From assembly GCF_020781975.1 (NCBI RefSeq), contig NZ_JAJGNI010000007.1, positions 162,887 through 226,886 of the forward strand: 64,000 nt of DNA, written 5' to 3'. Position 1 is the stretch's first letter, and the number at the start of each line of letters is the position of its first letter. Origin of the DNA: Microbacterium schleiferi (lineage in GTDB: Bacteria > Actinomycetota > Actinomycetes > Actinomycetales > Microbacteriaceae). Shown here piece by piece: positions 17,953 through 27,101 of the stretch. The position numbers and the translations under genes are program-made. The notes under the pieces were generated by a model. That model was not told where the DNA came from. It did not search any database and worked only from the letters and a program-made list of their open reading frames with translations.

Positions 17953-18630
17953 ATGCCGTACGACAGCGGGCCGCACGCCGACGTGCTGTACGTCGAAGAC
18001 GATCAGGACGTCGCCCAGATGACGATCGAGGTGCTTTCGGAGTTCCATACCGTCGTTCACGCGGCAGACGTCGCGTCGGCTCGGTCCCGCGCCCTGCAGC
18101 AGCGATTCGACGTGATGGTTATCGACCGGCGGCTTCCCGGCGGCGACGGAATCGATCTGGTTCGCGCGATCCGCACCGCTCGCATTACGACGCCCATCCT
18201 GCTGCTGACCGCCCTCGGCGCCGTCGATGACCGGGTCGAGGGTTTGGATGCCGGCGCCAACGACTACCTCGTGAAACCATTCGACTACGGTGAGTTGCTC
18301 GCCCGCATCCGGGCTCTCGTGCGCGGCTACCGTGCAGAGCAGCACCGCCGCACGCTCGGCGAGTGGGTGTTCGTCCCCGAGTCCCAGGCGCTGTACGGGC
18401 CGTCGGGCGGCCGGGTCGCGCTCACCACGACCGAGACCGCGTTGCTGGATGTGCTCAGCGCCAGCCCCGAGCACGTGTTCAGTCGAGAAGAGATCCTGGG
18501 TGCCGTGTTCCACGAGGGTGATACGCCGGGGTCGGTCGACACGTACGTCCACTACATCCGGCGCAAGTCGGTTCCCGAGATGATCGAGACGGTGCGCGCT
18601 CGCGGCTACCGGGTCGGGCAGCCGTCATGA
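17953..18630 (+). CDS. OmpR-family response regulator
   Basis: 225-residue DNA-binding response regulator. Receiver domain with the acidic pocket Glu15/Asp16/Asp17, phospho-acceptor Asp58 (VMVIDRRLPGG), switch Thr near 87 and Lys108 (DYLVKPFD); C-terminal winged-helix domain about 130-225 with VETVRARGYRVG-type end. A gggagg ribosome site fixes the ATG, with TAGCGT as likely -10 at about 17932. Overlaps the kinase by four bases. Targets unknown; the convergent flavin-transfer operon and the divergent secreted pair are candidates. Confidence 0.93.
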   Translation: MPYDSGPHADVLYVEDDQDVAQMTIEVLSEFHTVVHAADVASARSRALQQRFDVMVIDRRLPGGDGIDLVRAIRTARITTPILLLTALGAVDDRVEGLDAGANDYLVKPFDYGELLARIRALVRGYRAEQHRRTLGEWVFVPESQALYGPSGGRVALTTTETALLDVLSASPEHVFSREEILGAVFHEGDTPGSVDTYVHYIRRKSVPEMIETVRARGYRVGQPS

Positions 18631-19613
18631 CCACTCCGGAGGCTGCCGACCGGCGTCGCGTGCAGCGGGCCGCCTTCTCGGTGGGGGTGTGGGTTGCTGC
18701 GGTGTCGGCGATCGTCGTCGCGCTCGGTGTGTCGGTCTTGGTTGCCGTGATCTTGCTTCGCGCGCGTGTCGAGAACAACGAGCACGCAACGCCCTTCCCC
18801 GGCGGCCATCGGGGGTCTGGCGATGACCTCGTGGTTGACGTCGACCGGGTGCTGCCGTGGGTGATCGGCCTCGGCATCCTGGGCGTGCTCATCCTGTCGC
18901 TGATCGCATGGTTCGCTGCCCGCCGCGCCGTGCAGCCGCTGGGCGAGGCGCTGCGGCTGCAGCGGAACTTCGTGGCCGACGCCAGTCACGAACTGCGCAC
19001 GCCGCTGACGACCCTGACCAGTCGCATCCAGATCGCGCAGCGTCGGCTGGAACGCGGCGGAGATGTCGCCGAAGCTCTCGATCAGCTGCGCTCCGACGCT
19101 GACGCAATGAACGACATGCTCACCGATCTGTTGATGGCGGCCGAGGGTAAGGCTGAGACGACTGCTGTCTCGCCGGTCGGTGATGCGATGGATGCCGCGG
19201 TCTCCCGCCTCCGGCCGCTCGCGGATGACAGCGCGGTGTCGCTCGAGGTCTTCTCGAGCGACCGGGCGGTGCGGATGCCGCTTCCCACCCTGACTCGCAT
19301 TCTGATGGCTGTCGTCGACAATGCGATCCAGCACAGTCCGCGGGGAGCCGTGGTGACGATCGCTGCTGCAACTGCCCGTGACGACGTGGAGATCCGCGTC
19401 AGCGATCACGGCAGCGGGATCGACCCGGCCGACGCGGAGCGCATCTTCGAGAGGTTCGCCCGTGGGTCTGAGACGGGCAGGCGTCGCGGGTTCGGACTCG
19501 GGCTCGCGCTGGTGCGTGACGTGCTGACTCGCTATTCGGGCCGGATCGAGGTCGAGTCGACCTCACCGAGCGGCACGACCTTTCTCATCACGCTGCCGAG
19601 TGCTCGCGCGTGA
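18627..19613 (+). CDS. Sensor histidine kinase
   Basis: 328-residue membrane kinase partnered with the preceding regulator. Two helices (about 20-45 and 76-97) bracket a short extracytoplasmic segment of about 30 residues with several His, followed by the dimerisation/phospho-acceptor domain (DASHELRTPL, His121) and a HATPase domain (DNAIQHS N-box, DHGSGIDP G1, RGFGLGLALV G2). The small sensor loop suggests sensing within the membrane or of a small ligand or metal. 3' end overlaps the convergent ApbE gene by 26 bases. Confidence 0.92.
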   Translation: MTTPEAADRRRVQRAAFSVGVWVAAVSAIVVALGVSVLVAVILLRARVENNEHATPFPGGHRGSGDDLVVDVDRVLPWVIGLGILGVLILSLIAWFAARRAVQPLGEALRLQRNFVADASHELRTPLTTLTSRIQIAQRRLERGGDVAEALDQLRSDADAMNDMLTDLLMAAEGKAETTAVSPVGDAMDAAVSRLRPLADDSAVSLEVFSSDRAVRMPLPTLTRILMAVVDNAIQHSPRGAVVTIAAATARDDVEIRVSDHGSGIDPADAERIFERFARGSETGRRRGFGLGLALVRDVLTRYSGRIEVESTSPSGTTFLITLPSARA

Positions 19614-20397
19614 CCACCGCCACCTCCGTCGTGCCCAGCCACCGGCGAACGCCTCCGTCATCGGTCACCGTCATGCCCGACCGCGAGAGCGCCGCTGAAA
19701 CCCACGACAGGTCGTCGCCGGCGACAACCGCGACGGTTGCCCAGAGGTCTGCCTCGGCCAGGGAATCGGCGACGACTGTCGCGCTGCGAACGCCGGTCGC
19801 CGGCTCGCCGGAGCGGGGGTCCAGGATGTGCACACCCCGCTCAGCTGTCCCCGAGGTCGCAACCGCGCCATCGACCACGTCGATGATCGCGAGAACCTCA
19901 CCGGCCCGGTGCGGGTCGGCAATGCCCATGCGCCACACCCAGTCGGTGCCCGGCGCCGTGCCCACCTGCATGTCACCGCCCGCGTTGATGCCGATGGCTG
20001 TCGCGCCGCCCGCGGTCAGGAGCGGCAGAAGGTGCATCCGTGCCGCCCGCTCGACCGCCCACCCTTTGACGTAGCCGGTCGGGTCGAACCAACCGCGCCA
20101 GGTAGCCGAGAACCGGCCGCCAGAGCGCTGCTCGGCGTTCAGACACGCCGCGGCGACCTCGGCAACGAGCGGATGCGCATCGTCGAGTGTGATCTCACCG
20201 CGGCGGAGACGGCTGATTTCCGAGTCCTCGCGATAGGTCGAGAAGATTCTGTCTGCCTCGCGAAGCTCGTTGAACGCACGAGCCACGGATGCTGCGGTCT
20301 CGGCATCCTTCACGAACGCGGTGGTGCCGTAGGCGTGGACCGAGACGACAGTTCCCATGATGGTCTGGACCCAGACGCGAGGCTCGTCGGAACTCAT
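19588..20397 (-). CDS. apbE: FAD:protein FMN transferase (ApbE family)
   Basis: Transfers FMN from FAD to a Thr of partner proteins, a maturation step for extracytoplasmic flavoproteins (269 aa). Diagnostic features: NAGGDMQVG (about 137-145) and the SGTAERGVHILDPRSG segment (about 177-192) that binds FAD and Mg. No signal peptide is visible. Overlaps the FMN-binding protein gene by four bases, and that protein carries the target motif, so enzyme and substrate are coupled. Confidence 0.93.
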   Translation of the reverse strand: MSSDEPRVWVQTIMGTVVSVHAYGTTAFVKDAETAASVARAFNELREADRIFSTYREDSEISRLRRGEITLDDAHPLVAEVAAACLNAEQRSGGRFSATWRGWFDPTGYVKGWAVERAARMHLLPLLTAGGATAIGINAGGDMQVGTAPGTDWVWRMGIADPHRAGEVLAIIDVVDGAVATSGTAERGVHILDPRSGEPATGVRSATVVADSLAEADLWATVAVVAGDDLSWVSAALSRSGMTVTDDGGVRRWLGTTEVAVVTREHSAA

Positions 20398-20921
20398 TGC
20401 TGTGCCTGATCCAGCGCGCTCTGGAGGGACTGCGTGTACCCCTGGCTGGTGTAGGTGGCGCCCGAGACCATGCGGATCGACGCACTTTGCGCGCTTGTCG
20501 TCTCGGAGATCAGCACCGGCAGTGCGCGGGCATTGATCTGCTGATCCTCGCGATTGCTGTTCGGGTACTGCGGCACCTGGACCTCGGTGATCACGCCCCC
20601 GCTGACCGTGATCTGGACCTGCACGTTGCCGTAGCGGGTGCGGACCGCATCGCCCGTGTATGTGCCGTCGGCAAGGCCGCTTGTGTTCTGTTGCGTGGTG
20701 GTCGTCGACGGGGACGGCGATGCCGAGGGGGTGGATGTTCCGGTCGAACCCGAGGCGTCAGCTGAGCTCGATGACGTCGACGCTGGCGCCGGGACGGTTG
20801 TCGTGCTGCCCGCGGTGTCGTCGGCGGCAACCGGCATGACGGCCTCAAGCGAGGTGCGGTAGCTGAACAGGAGGACGACGCCGCTCAGGGTGGCAAGAAG
20901 TCCGTAAACGATGCGCTTCAT
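20394..20921 (-). CDS. Membrane-anchored FMN-binding domain protein
   Basis: 175-residue exported protein: N-terminal signal anchor (about 5-23), a Ser/Thr/Pro-rich spacer (about 35-78), then an FMN-binding (NqrC/RnfG-like) domain. RMVSGATYTSQGY contains the flavinylation motif SGAT, whose Thr is the expected attachment point for FMN added by ApbE. Functions as an electron carrier at the outer membrane face. Sits 23 bases after the reductase gene, with a cggag ribosome site, in a three-gene operon. Confidence 0.9.
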   Translation of the reverse strand: MKRIVYGLLATLSGVVLLFSYRTSLEAVMPVAADDTAGSTTTVPAPASTSSSSADASGSTGTSTPSASPSPSTTTTQQNTSGLADGTYTGDAVRTRYGNVQVQITVSGGVITEVQVPQYPNSNREDQQINARALPVLISETTSAQSASIRMVSGATYTSQGYTQSLQSALDQAQQ

Positions 20922-20944
20922 CTGAGGCTCCGTGGGGTGAGGGG

Positions 20945-22417
20945 TTAGACGGTGAAGGACTCGGAATGGATGCGGGTGCGGTGAACTCCCGCGGCGCGCA
21001 GGTCATGCTCGAGGGCCTTCATCCATGGCGCGGGTCCGCAGAGGAACACGTCGTAGTCCTCGAGGTCGGGCGCGAGATGGCGCAGCGCATCGGAGCCCGT
21101 CCACGCGGCGTGCGAGGCCGGCAGCCACGAGGATGCTGTCCGGGCTCGGGGCCCCGGAAGCGGGATGTGTCGGAGGCCTCGGTGCGCGACGAGCGTGCCG
21201 ATTGCTTCCGTGCGCAGCGCTGCCTGTGTCGAGTGGTCGCGGGTGACCAGCGTCGCCTGGCCCGGCGCGTAGTCCTCGGCTTCGAGCAGGGCGACCAACG
21301 GTGCTACACCGGCGCCGGCACCGATCATCAGAAGCTTCGAGCCGGTGCGGGCATCACCGGTCATCGTGCCGTACGGTCCCTCCAGCAGGACGGGGGTACC
21401 GGGAGCGAGTCGTGCCAGGCGGGCGGTGCCATCACCGACGATGCGGGCAGAGATCGTCAGGCTGCGGCCGTCGGGAGCCGCAGCCAACGAGAACGGGTTA
21501 GCCCGCGAGGCGCCCGGACCATCCAGGAAGCGCCAGATGAAGAACTGGCCAGCGCGGGCACCGAGGCGATCCAGTCGTCGTCCGGTCATCGTCACCGCCA
21601 CACCGCCCACGCCATCAGGACGAACGTCGGCAACCCGCACCCGGTGACGCAGCGAGCGCGCGAGGGGGACGAGGATGCGGAACACGACGATCGCTGCGGC
21701 GCTGACAGCCCACAGGCCCCACCAGTAGGCGGTGGCGACGGGGGAGAAGAGGAAGTCGGCGCCGGTCCACAGCTGGTGGGGCAGCGCCAGCCCGACACCC
21801 AGGTAGGCGTACAGGTGCAGCAGGTGCCATGACTCGTAGCGCAACTTCGCTCGAGCGCGACGCATCGAGGTGATCGCGACAACGATGATGAGAATCGTGC
21901 CGGCGGTTGCGAGAAGCATCCCCGGGTAATCCCACACGAACTCCCAGAACTGGACGACGACGTTGACATCGGTCGCTTCCGCGTACCCCAGCACCAGGAG
22001 TGCGATGTGGGCGAGCATGAGCGAAAAAGACCAGAAGCCGACGAGTCGGTGCATCTGGGTGAGGCCATCACGGCCGAACCCGCGCTCGAACAGGGGGATA
22101 CGCGCAAGAAGGATCACCTGGTAGAGGAGGAGGTTCGACGCGGCGAGCCCGGTAAGGCGGCCCAGGCTGTTCAGTGCCGCCGCGTCGAATCCCCACAGGT
22201 CCTGGATGCCGCCGCCGGCCACCCACAGAGCAAGAACGAACAGGCTCGTGAGCCAAATGACGGCTGTCGCAGCGACATTCCATGCCCGCCGGGCAGAGCG
22301 CCCCCGACGGCTGCCGCGCACGCTGGTGGTCGCCCGCGGTGAGGTAAGAGGCTGCGGGAGCCGCGAAGAGGGATGCGGTGCCGTGACGGTGGTGCGAGAC
22401 GGGGTCGCCGTGGTCAT
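20945..22417 (-). CDS. Ferric reductase-like transmembrane flavocytochrome
   Basis: 490-residue membrane oxidoreductase: six helices (about 48-270) with heme-ligand His pairs in HRLVGFWSF...AHIALLV and SWHLLHLYAYL...LPHQL, then an FAD-binding barrel (NPFSLAAAP, GPYGTM) and an NAD(P)-binding domain (GAGAGVAPLVALLE, FLCGPAPWMKAL). Moves electrons from cytosolic NAD(P)H across the membrane, here most likely to the flavinylated protein encoded next. First gene of the operon; physiological acceptor (Fe3+, quinone, repair of surface groups) unknown. Confidence 0.9.
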   Translation of the reverse strand: MTTATPSRTTVTAPHPSSRLPQPLTSPRATTSVRGSRRGRSARRAWNVAATAVIWLTSLFVLALWVAGGGIQDLWGFDAAALNSLGRLTGLAASNLLLYQVILLARIPLFERGFGRDGLTQMHRLVGFWSFSLMLAHIALLVLGYAEATDVNVVVQFWEFVWDYPGMLLATAGTILIIVVAITSMRRARAKLRYESWHLLHLYAYLGVGLALPHQLWTGADFLFSPVATAYWWGLWAVSAAAIVVFRILVPLARSLRHRVRVADVRPDGVGGVAVTMTGRRLDRLGARAGQFFIWRFLDGPGASRANPFSLAAAPDGRSLTISARIVGDGTARLARLAPGTPVLLEGPYGTMTGDARTGSKLLMIGAGAGVAPLVALLEAEDYAPGQATLVTRDHSTQAALRTEAIGTLVAHRGLRHIPLPGPRARTASSWLPASHAAWTGSDALRHLAPDLEDYDVFLCGPAPWMKALEHDLRAAGVHRTRIHSESFTV

Positions 22418-22480
22418 GGGGACAGCGTGGTGGCCGGTCTCTGAGACTGCTCTAAGGAAAGCCTCCGCGCTCGCGGTTCA

Positions 22481-22486
22481 TAGACT
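22481..22486 (+). promoter_or_regulatory. -10 box of leaderless YchJ-family transcript
   Basis: TAGACT ends six bases before the ATG at 22493. Confidence 0.5.
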
Positions 22487-22492
22487 TCTCAC

Positions 22493-22930
22493 ATGAGTTT
22501 CGGATCCGCGGCACAGTCCGGCATCCGTCGCCCGGCCGACCAGGATCCCTGTCTCTGCGGCAGTGGCAACGTCTACGGAAGGTGCTGCGGACCGCTGCAC
22601 CGGGGCGAGGCGGCGCCGAGCCCGGAACGGCTGATGCGCTCGCGGTACAGCGCGTTCGCGCTCGGTGACGCTCGCTACCTCGCCGACACCTGGCACCCCC
22701 GAACGCGGCCCGAGCGGATCGACATTGACCCCGACGTGCACTGGGTCGGACTGCGCATCCTGGACGCCCCCGCGGTCGGTGCCGGGACCACCGGCGGCAT
22801 CGTCGAATTCCGGGCGCGCTGGCGGCGCGGCGCCGAGGCGGAGGAGCAGCACGAGCGCAGCCGGTTCCGCCTCGCTGCCGGCCGCTGGTGGTACCTGGAA
22901 GCGGAAACGGCCGGCTCCGGCATCCCGTAA
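22493..22930 (+). CDS. YchJ/UPF0225 family SEC-C motif protein
   Basis: 145-residue protein with an N-terminal zinc-binding SEC-C motif (CLCGSG...CCGPLH, residues about 20-36) followed by the YchJ core (LMRSRYSAFALGD, YLADTWHP, then a beta-rich NTF2-like half). Biochemical role unknown; the motif resembles that used by SecA to bind SecB and ribosomes. Leaderless start. Confidence 0.88.
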   Translation: MSFGSAAQSGIRRPADQDPCLCGSGNVYGRCCGPLHRGEAAPSPERLMRSRYSAFALGDARYLADTWHPRTRPERIDIDPDVHWVGLRILDAPAVGAGTTGGIVEFRARWRRGAEAEEQHERSRFRLAAGRWWYLEAETAGSGIP

Positions 22931-22961
22931 CGGATGCCAAGACCGGCCGATCCGGTTGTCC

Positions 22962-23537
22962 TCAGGACGCTGCGCCTGCTGTGGTCGCTGCCGGCACCTC
23001 GATGAGGCGACCGGTGCGGACGTCGTAGACATAGCCGTAGACCGGGATGCGCGCCGGGACGAGCGGGTGGGCCTTGATGCGGGCCACATCGTCGACGACG
23101 GCCTGGGCCTGGTCGCTGATCGTGAGCCAGTCGATGTATGCGGCCTCGGCGGAGCCGGGGCCGGTGCCGACGTCCACGAAGCCGTCAGCGCGCAGCTCGG
23201 CGGTCTCGAGGGAGTTCGCGAGCAGTCCGCGGATGACCTCGTCGGTGAAGAACTCCATGCCGCAGTCGGTGTGGTGGATGACGAACCACTCCTTCGTGCC
23301 CAGCAGCTTGTACGAGATCACGAGGGACCGGATGGCGTCGTCGGACGCGCGTCCCCCGGCGTTACGGATGACGTGGGCATCGCCTTCGCTGAGCCCGGCG
23401 TACTTGGCGGGGTCCAGCCGGGCGTCCATGCAGGTGAGGATGGCGAACCCGCGCGCGGGCGGCAGGGCGAGATCGCCCTTGTCGAATGCGGTTGCGTAGG
23501 ACTCGTTGGCCTCGAGCACCTCGGACAGAACTGACAT
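22962..23537 (-). CDS. Beta-class carbonic anhydrase
   Basis: 191-residue cytosolic zinc enzyme interconverting CO2 and bicarbonate. Zinc ligands Cys36, His89 and Cys92 and the Asp38/Arg40 dyad ([14 protein letters not shown]) are all present. Of the small mycobacterial/actinobacterial beta type. gaggag ribosome site before the ATG. Confidence 0.93.
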   Translation of the reverse strand: MSVLSEVLEANESYATAFDKGDLALPPARGFAILTCMDARLDPAKYAGLSEGDAHVIRNAGGRASDDAIRSLVISYKLLGTKEWFVIHHTDCGMEFFTDEVIRGLLANSLETAELRADGFVDVGTGPGSAEAAYIDWLTISDQAQAVVDDVARIKAHPLVPARIPVYGYVYDVRTGRLIEVPAATTAGAAS

Positions 23538-23616
23538 GACACTCCTCGGGTGGGTGGGACAGTACCACGCTAGGTCTCACCCAGCCCGAGGTGCGCTGTA
23601 TGACTGTCTGTGACGA

Positions 23617-23940
23617 TCAGTGGCGCAGCCGGTCAGGAAGTACCCGAACCTCCCAGCCCGTGACCGCGGCGATGACCTCGCACAGCGATTCGGCCTCGGA
23701 ACGCGCCGCGTCGGCCGAGTCGGTCGACAACACGTCGATCGTCAAGGGTGGCGGCTCACCGAACTTCGGGATCTCGATCAGCGCTCGAGCGCCGGAGGGC
23801 AGCGCAACGGCGGCGCGAGGGGTGCCCGCATCCGAGATCACGCCCTCGGCAGCGTTCGCGATGATCGTCAGGGCGTCGAGCTTGGTGGTCGCGGTGTCGG
23901 CGACAACAGTCGCGACGAACGCGGTCGGCGCAGCATCCAT
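23617..23940 (-). CDS. Small hypothetical protein
   Basis: 107-residue alpha/beta protein with no motif that I recognise and no membrane segment or signal. Start set at the second Met (MDAAPTAF), since the upstream six codons look unconserved. It lies 57 bases after the pyruvate-kinase-like gene on the same strand and could share its message. Codon use is like neighbouring real genes. Confidence 0.6.
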   Translation of the reverse strand: MDAAPTAFVATVVADTATTKLDALTIIANAAEGVISDAGTPRAAVALPSGARALIEIPKFGEPPPLTIDVLSTDSADAARSEAESLCEVIAAVTGWEVRVLPDRLRH

Positions 23941-23997
23941 GCACACAGTGTGGCGCACTGCGACCCGGCCAGGGCTGAGGACGAGCGGCAGGCAGAT

Positions 23998-25815
23998 TCA
24001 GCCTTCGTGGGACCAGGCGCGCAGCCGCCGCAGCAGCGGGCGCTTCTTCTCGAGGTGCCCGTGCATCCGCCGCAGAATGTCATCGAGCGCTTCGATGGCC
24101 TCCTCGATGTGCGGCCCCTTGTTGAGCATGACGCACTCAGCGCGTTCGCCGGCCGCGGCATCCGTCACCTCCGCGCGCGTAGGCACCCCGTTACCGGCGA
24201 GGGAGTCGAGCACCTGCGTCGCCCAGATCACCGGAACGTGCGCCGCCTCGCACAGCCAGAGGATCTCTTCCTGCACCTCCGCGAGCCGCTCCCAGCCGGC
24301 CTCCACACCCAGGTCGCCGCGGGCGATCATGATGCCCACCCGTGGCCGTTGCATGAGCTCAAGGAGGATTTCGGGCAGCGCCCGGAAGGCGCGCACCGTC
24401 TCAATTTTCACAACGACGCCCAGGTGCCCGGCACCCCGCGAGTCGAGCTCGTCGAATAGGCGTGCAACGTCGCCGGGGGAGCGCGCGAACGAGAGCTGCA
24501 CGATGTCGGTGAATCCGACGACGTCATCGAGAGCTCGCAGATCCTCGTCGGTGAGCGCCGAGATGGGGAGGTCGGTGTCCGGAAGGTTGATGCCCTTCTC
24601 GGCACGCAGTTTCGTTCCCCGCGGCGAGGCCAGGGTGACTTCGACCTCCGCGACGCGCCGGCCGTCAGTTACCGCCACGGCGCGCACGAAGCCCTCGATC
24701 TTGCCGTCATCGAAGAGCACCCGGTCGCCGACGCGGATCACGTCGAGCGCTTCGGGCACGGTACAGCCGACGTGGTGTCGTCCCTCGTGCGTGAATCCCG
24801 GTTCCTCATCCGGACGCAGTTCGACGATGTCGCCCCGATGGACCCGCAGCGCCTGGTCGACCGAGGGCACCGCGCCGACCCGGGTCTCGCGACCATCGAC
24901 ATCCAGCACTGTCCCGGTTCCGATATACGCGGTGCGGTCGCCCTCGATCCGCGCCCCGCCATCGCGCACCGCGACGACGGTCATGTACCGCGAGCGCCCG
25001 CGGGTGTCGGTGAATTCGACGGTGTCGTCGATCCGAAGGCGAGCAAGCCACGCGGCATCCGTGACGGGAATCTCCCCAGGGGGTGGAGCCGACCCGTCAG
25101 CGCTCGGGGCGACCAGCCAGACCGACGCCGGCTCGATCACGCGTCCCAGAGCGTCGCGCGCGGGAGACACCTTGACGACGCGTGGCCCCGGCTCGAGGGA
25201 ACCGGTGCGCAGCTTCGGCCCGGCGAGGTCGGTGGCGATACGGATGCCGGTCCCCGCGGCCCGCGTGTGCCTGGCCATCCGCTCCCACGCTGCAGAATCG
25301 TCGTGCGCGCAGTTGATGCGGGCGACATCCATGCCGGCTCGGGCGAATCGGGCGACCAGGGCGGGATCGTTCGCGGCTTCGCTCGGCAGTGTGACCATGA
25401 TCCGAGTGTCGCGGTCGTCGACCGTACCGCCCAGGAGCGCTGCCGCGTTCACGCTCAGGGGAGTGGCCGGACGAGGCTCGGCATCCGGTTCCGGGCTCTT
25501 GTGATCGCCCTGCGCGGCCACTCCGAGGGCCGCGTCGATCGTGCCCACTACCGCATCAAGGTTGCGCAGAACATCGGCTTCCATCCGCCCGAGAGATGAG
25601 AGCCCCTCTGCGGTGAGGCGATCCTGCAGGTCACGCAGGTCCCGTGAACGCAGGGCGACATAGCGGATGAGATTGGCGGCGCCGGCAGCATGGACGGGAT
25701 GTACGCGGGCCAGGGGAGCGGATGCCGCTCGCTCGGCATCCTCGACCGCAGAGCGGAGGTCCATGAGTTCGGCACGAAGCGCGTCGAGCCGTTGAGAACG
25801 AGCAGTATTGAGCAT
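23998..25815 (-). CDS. Pyruvate kinase-like protein, N-terminally extended and lacking the C-domain
   Basis: 605 residues against about 470 for normal PykA. Residues 1-105 form a helical, probably coiled-coil extension (RLDALRAELMDLR); the PK barrel runs about 135-600 with VARINCAHD, TDLAGPKLRTG, a long B-domain, LFDDGKIEG, catalytic KIE, MIARGDLGVE and ATQVLDSL. The chain ends shortly after the ATQ helix, so the C-terminal allosteric domain of ordinary PK is missing. Catalytic Lys and the Mg Glu/Asp are kept, so activity is plausible. ATG preceded by ggaggt. Could instead be a PEP/pyruvate-related enzyme of altered regulation. Confidence 0.82.
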   Translation of the reverse strand: MLNTARSQRLDALRAELMDLRSAVEDAERAASAPLARVHPVHAAGAANLIRYVALRSRDLRDLQDRLTAEGLSSLGRMEADVLRNLDAVVGTIDAALGVAAQGDHKSPEPDAEPRPATPLSVNAAALLGGTVDDRDTRIMVTLPSEAANDPALVARFARAGMDVARINCAHDDSAAWERMARHTRAAGTGIRIATDLAGPKLRTGSLEPGPRVVKVSPARDALGRVIEPASVWLVAPSADGSAPPPGEIPVTDAAWLARLRIDDTVEFTDTRGRSRYMTVVAVRDGGARIEGDRTAYIGTGTVLDVDGRETRVGAVPSVDQALRVHRGDIVELRPDEEPGFTHEGRHHVGCTVPEALDVIRVGDRVLFDDGKIEGFVRAVAVTDGRRVAEVEVTLASPRGTKLRAEKGINLPDTDLPISALTDEDLRALDDVVGFTDIVQLSFARSPGDVARLFDELDSRGAGHLGVVVKIETVRAFRALPEILLELMQRPRVGIMIARGDLGVEAGWERLAEVQEEILWLCEAAHVPVIWATQVLDSLAGNGVPTRAEVTDAAAGERAECVMLNKGPHIEEAIEALDDILRRMHGHLEKKRPLLRRLRAWSHEG

Positions 25816-25900
25816 CGTCCGACCTCCACCTTCGACGTTAGCTCTCCGGCGCGCGCTGTGGCAGAGCCCGGGGCGTGAATATCCGGCGCGTGGAGCTCGC

Positions 25901-26986
25901 TCACCCCGGGATGACGTCGGCGACGGTCACGGTGTTCCCGCCTGCGATCATCGTCCGGGCGCAGGCGACATCCAGACGCGCGATGGCCAGCCCCGGGTGG
26001 TCGAAGGTGTCAGCTTCGGTCGGGGGCTGAAGCGCAGCCTCGATTGCCGCATGATCAATGACGACGCCGTACTGTTCGGCCAGATGTGTTGCCACCGGCA
26101 CGACCAAGCCCCGCACGACGTTCTCGTCCCAGGGCTGCAGTTCCACGATCACCAGGCGATCCGACAACGCGCCGTAGAACTGCGCAATCCGCTTCTCGTA
26201 CGGCGCGGTCACAGTGATGACCAGGCGAGCGAGCGGGAAGCGCTCGGACTGCCAGATCTCACGCAGGATCGACACGTCGGGCTCCGTTGTTCCCAGGCGC
26301 GCGAGCTCGTCGACGTCTTCGACGACGACGACCGTTCGGCGGGTCAGCGCCGACAGCGTATCGCGCAGCAGCATCGCCGGCTCACCATCCACTGTCGTAC
26401 CGGGATCGAAGAAGAGGGTCGGCAGCGGATCCTCGAGGTCGAGAAGAAGGCGCGCGATCTCTGCCGCAAGGCTGGTCTTGCCGCAGCCGCGTCGACCCAC
26501 GAGAGCGGGGATCAGTGGCTGGTCGCTGAGGAGGTACGCGGCGACATCCAGGGCTTCGCGTCCTCGAAGAAGACCCGCCAGTGGATCGGTGCGCGCCGGG
26601 GGCGCCTCCCCGTCGGATGCCTCGGATTGCTCGGTGTCATCGGCGCGGGGACGGGTCGGGGAGCTTTCCTCAGGCAACAGGTCGGCTACCGCGAGGTCTC
26701 CCCGCAGGGCCGCCTGCAACCGCATTGCCAGGGCCGCGGCATCCGGCGATGCCGTGATCATGTTGCGCACCTCGGCTTCGTTGCCGATCGTCTGGCCGGC
26801 AGCGAGAAGGCGGTGAAGCAGCGCCTCGCCGTCACTGCCGAAGGCATCCCGGAACTCGCCGGTCCAGTTCTGCGCGAACGCGGATGCCGCGTGCGTCACT
26901 GTCGCGTGATCAGAGCCCCAGCGCTTGGCTTCGGCCTTCGCGAGACCGACCAGCCCACGGATGGACAGCGAGTCGGTCGCGCGCAT
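25901..26986 (-). CDS. AAA-type ATPase, ClpA/B N-half-like
   Basis: 361-residue ATPase. Residues about 5-80 resemble a Clp-N-like helical domain; an acidic linker (105-135) precedes a single AAA module with Walker A GRRGCGKT (164-171) and Walker B VVVVEDVDEL (about 215-224). No second AAA module and no ClpP-binding loop is visible, so it is not a normal ClpB/ClpC. A gggaggg ribosome site fixes the ATG at 26986; the open frame upstream is spurious. Perhaps an unfoldase or regulatory ATPase; function unknown. Confidence 0.72.
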   Translation of the reverse strand: MRATDSLSIRGLVGLAKAEAKRWGSDHATVTHAASAFAQNWTGEFRDAFGSDGEALLHRLLAAGQTIGNEAEVRNMITASPDAAALAMRLQAALRGDLAVADLLPEESSPTRPRADDTEQSEASDGEAPPARTDPLAGLLRGREALDVAAYLLSDQPLIPALVGRRGCGKTSLAAEIARLLLDLEDPLPTLFFDPGTTVDGEPAMLLRDTLSALTRRTVVVVEDVDELARLGTTEPDVSILREIWQSERFPLARLVITVTAPYEKRIAQFYGALSDRLVIVELQPWDENVVRGLVVPVATHLAEQYGVVIDHAAIEAALQPPTEADTFDHPGLAIARLDVACARTMIAGGNTVTVADVIPG

Positions 26987-27101
26987 CGATCCCTCCCTGC
27001 GCCGACGGCTCGGGTCGTCGCCACGACGCTTGATAACAGTTCTAGCGCGGTTCTGGCGTTTCCCACTACTGCCCGCAGGTGAGACTGCCAGACTCACAGT
27101 C

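Noticed and set aside
23591..25504. 637-codon open frame antisense to the pyruvate-kinase-like gene
   Set aside because: Ser/Arg/Thr-rich translation without motif; shadow of the sense gene.
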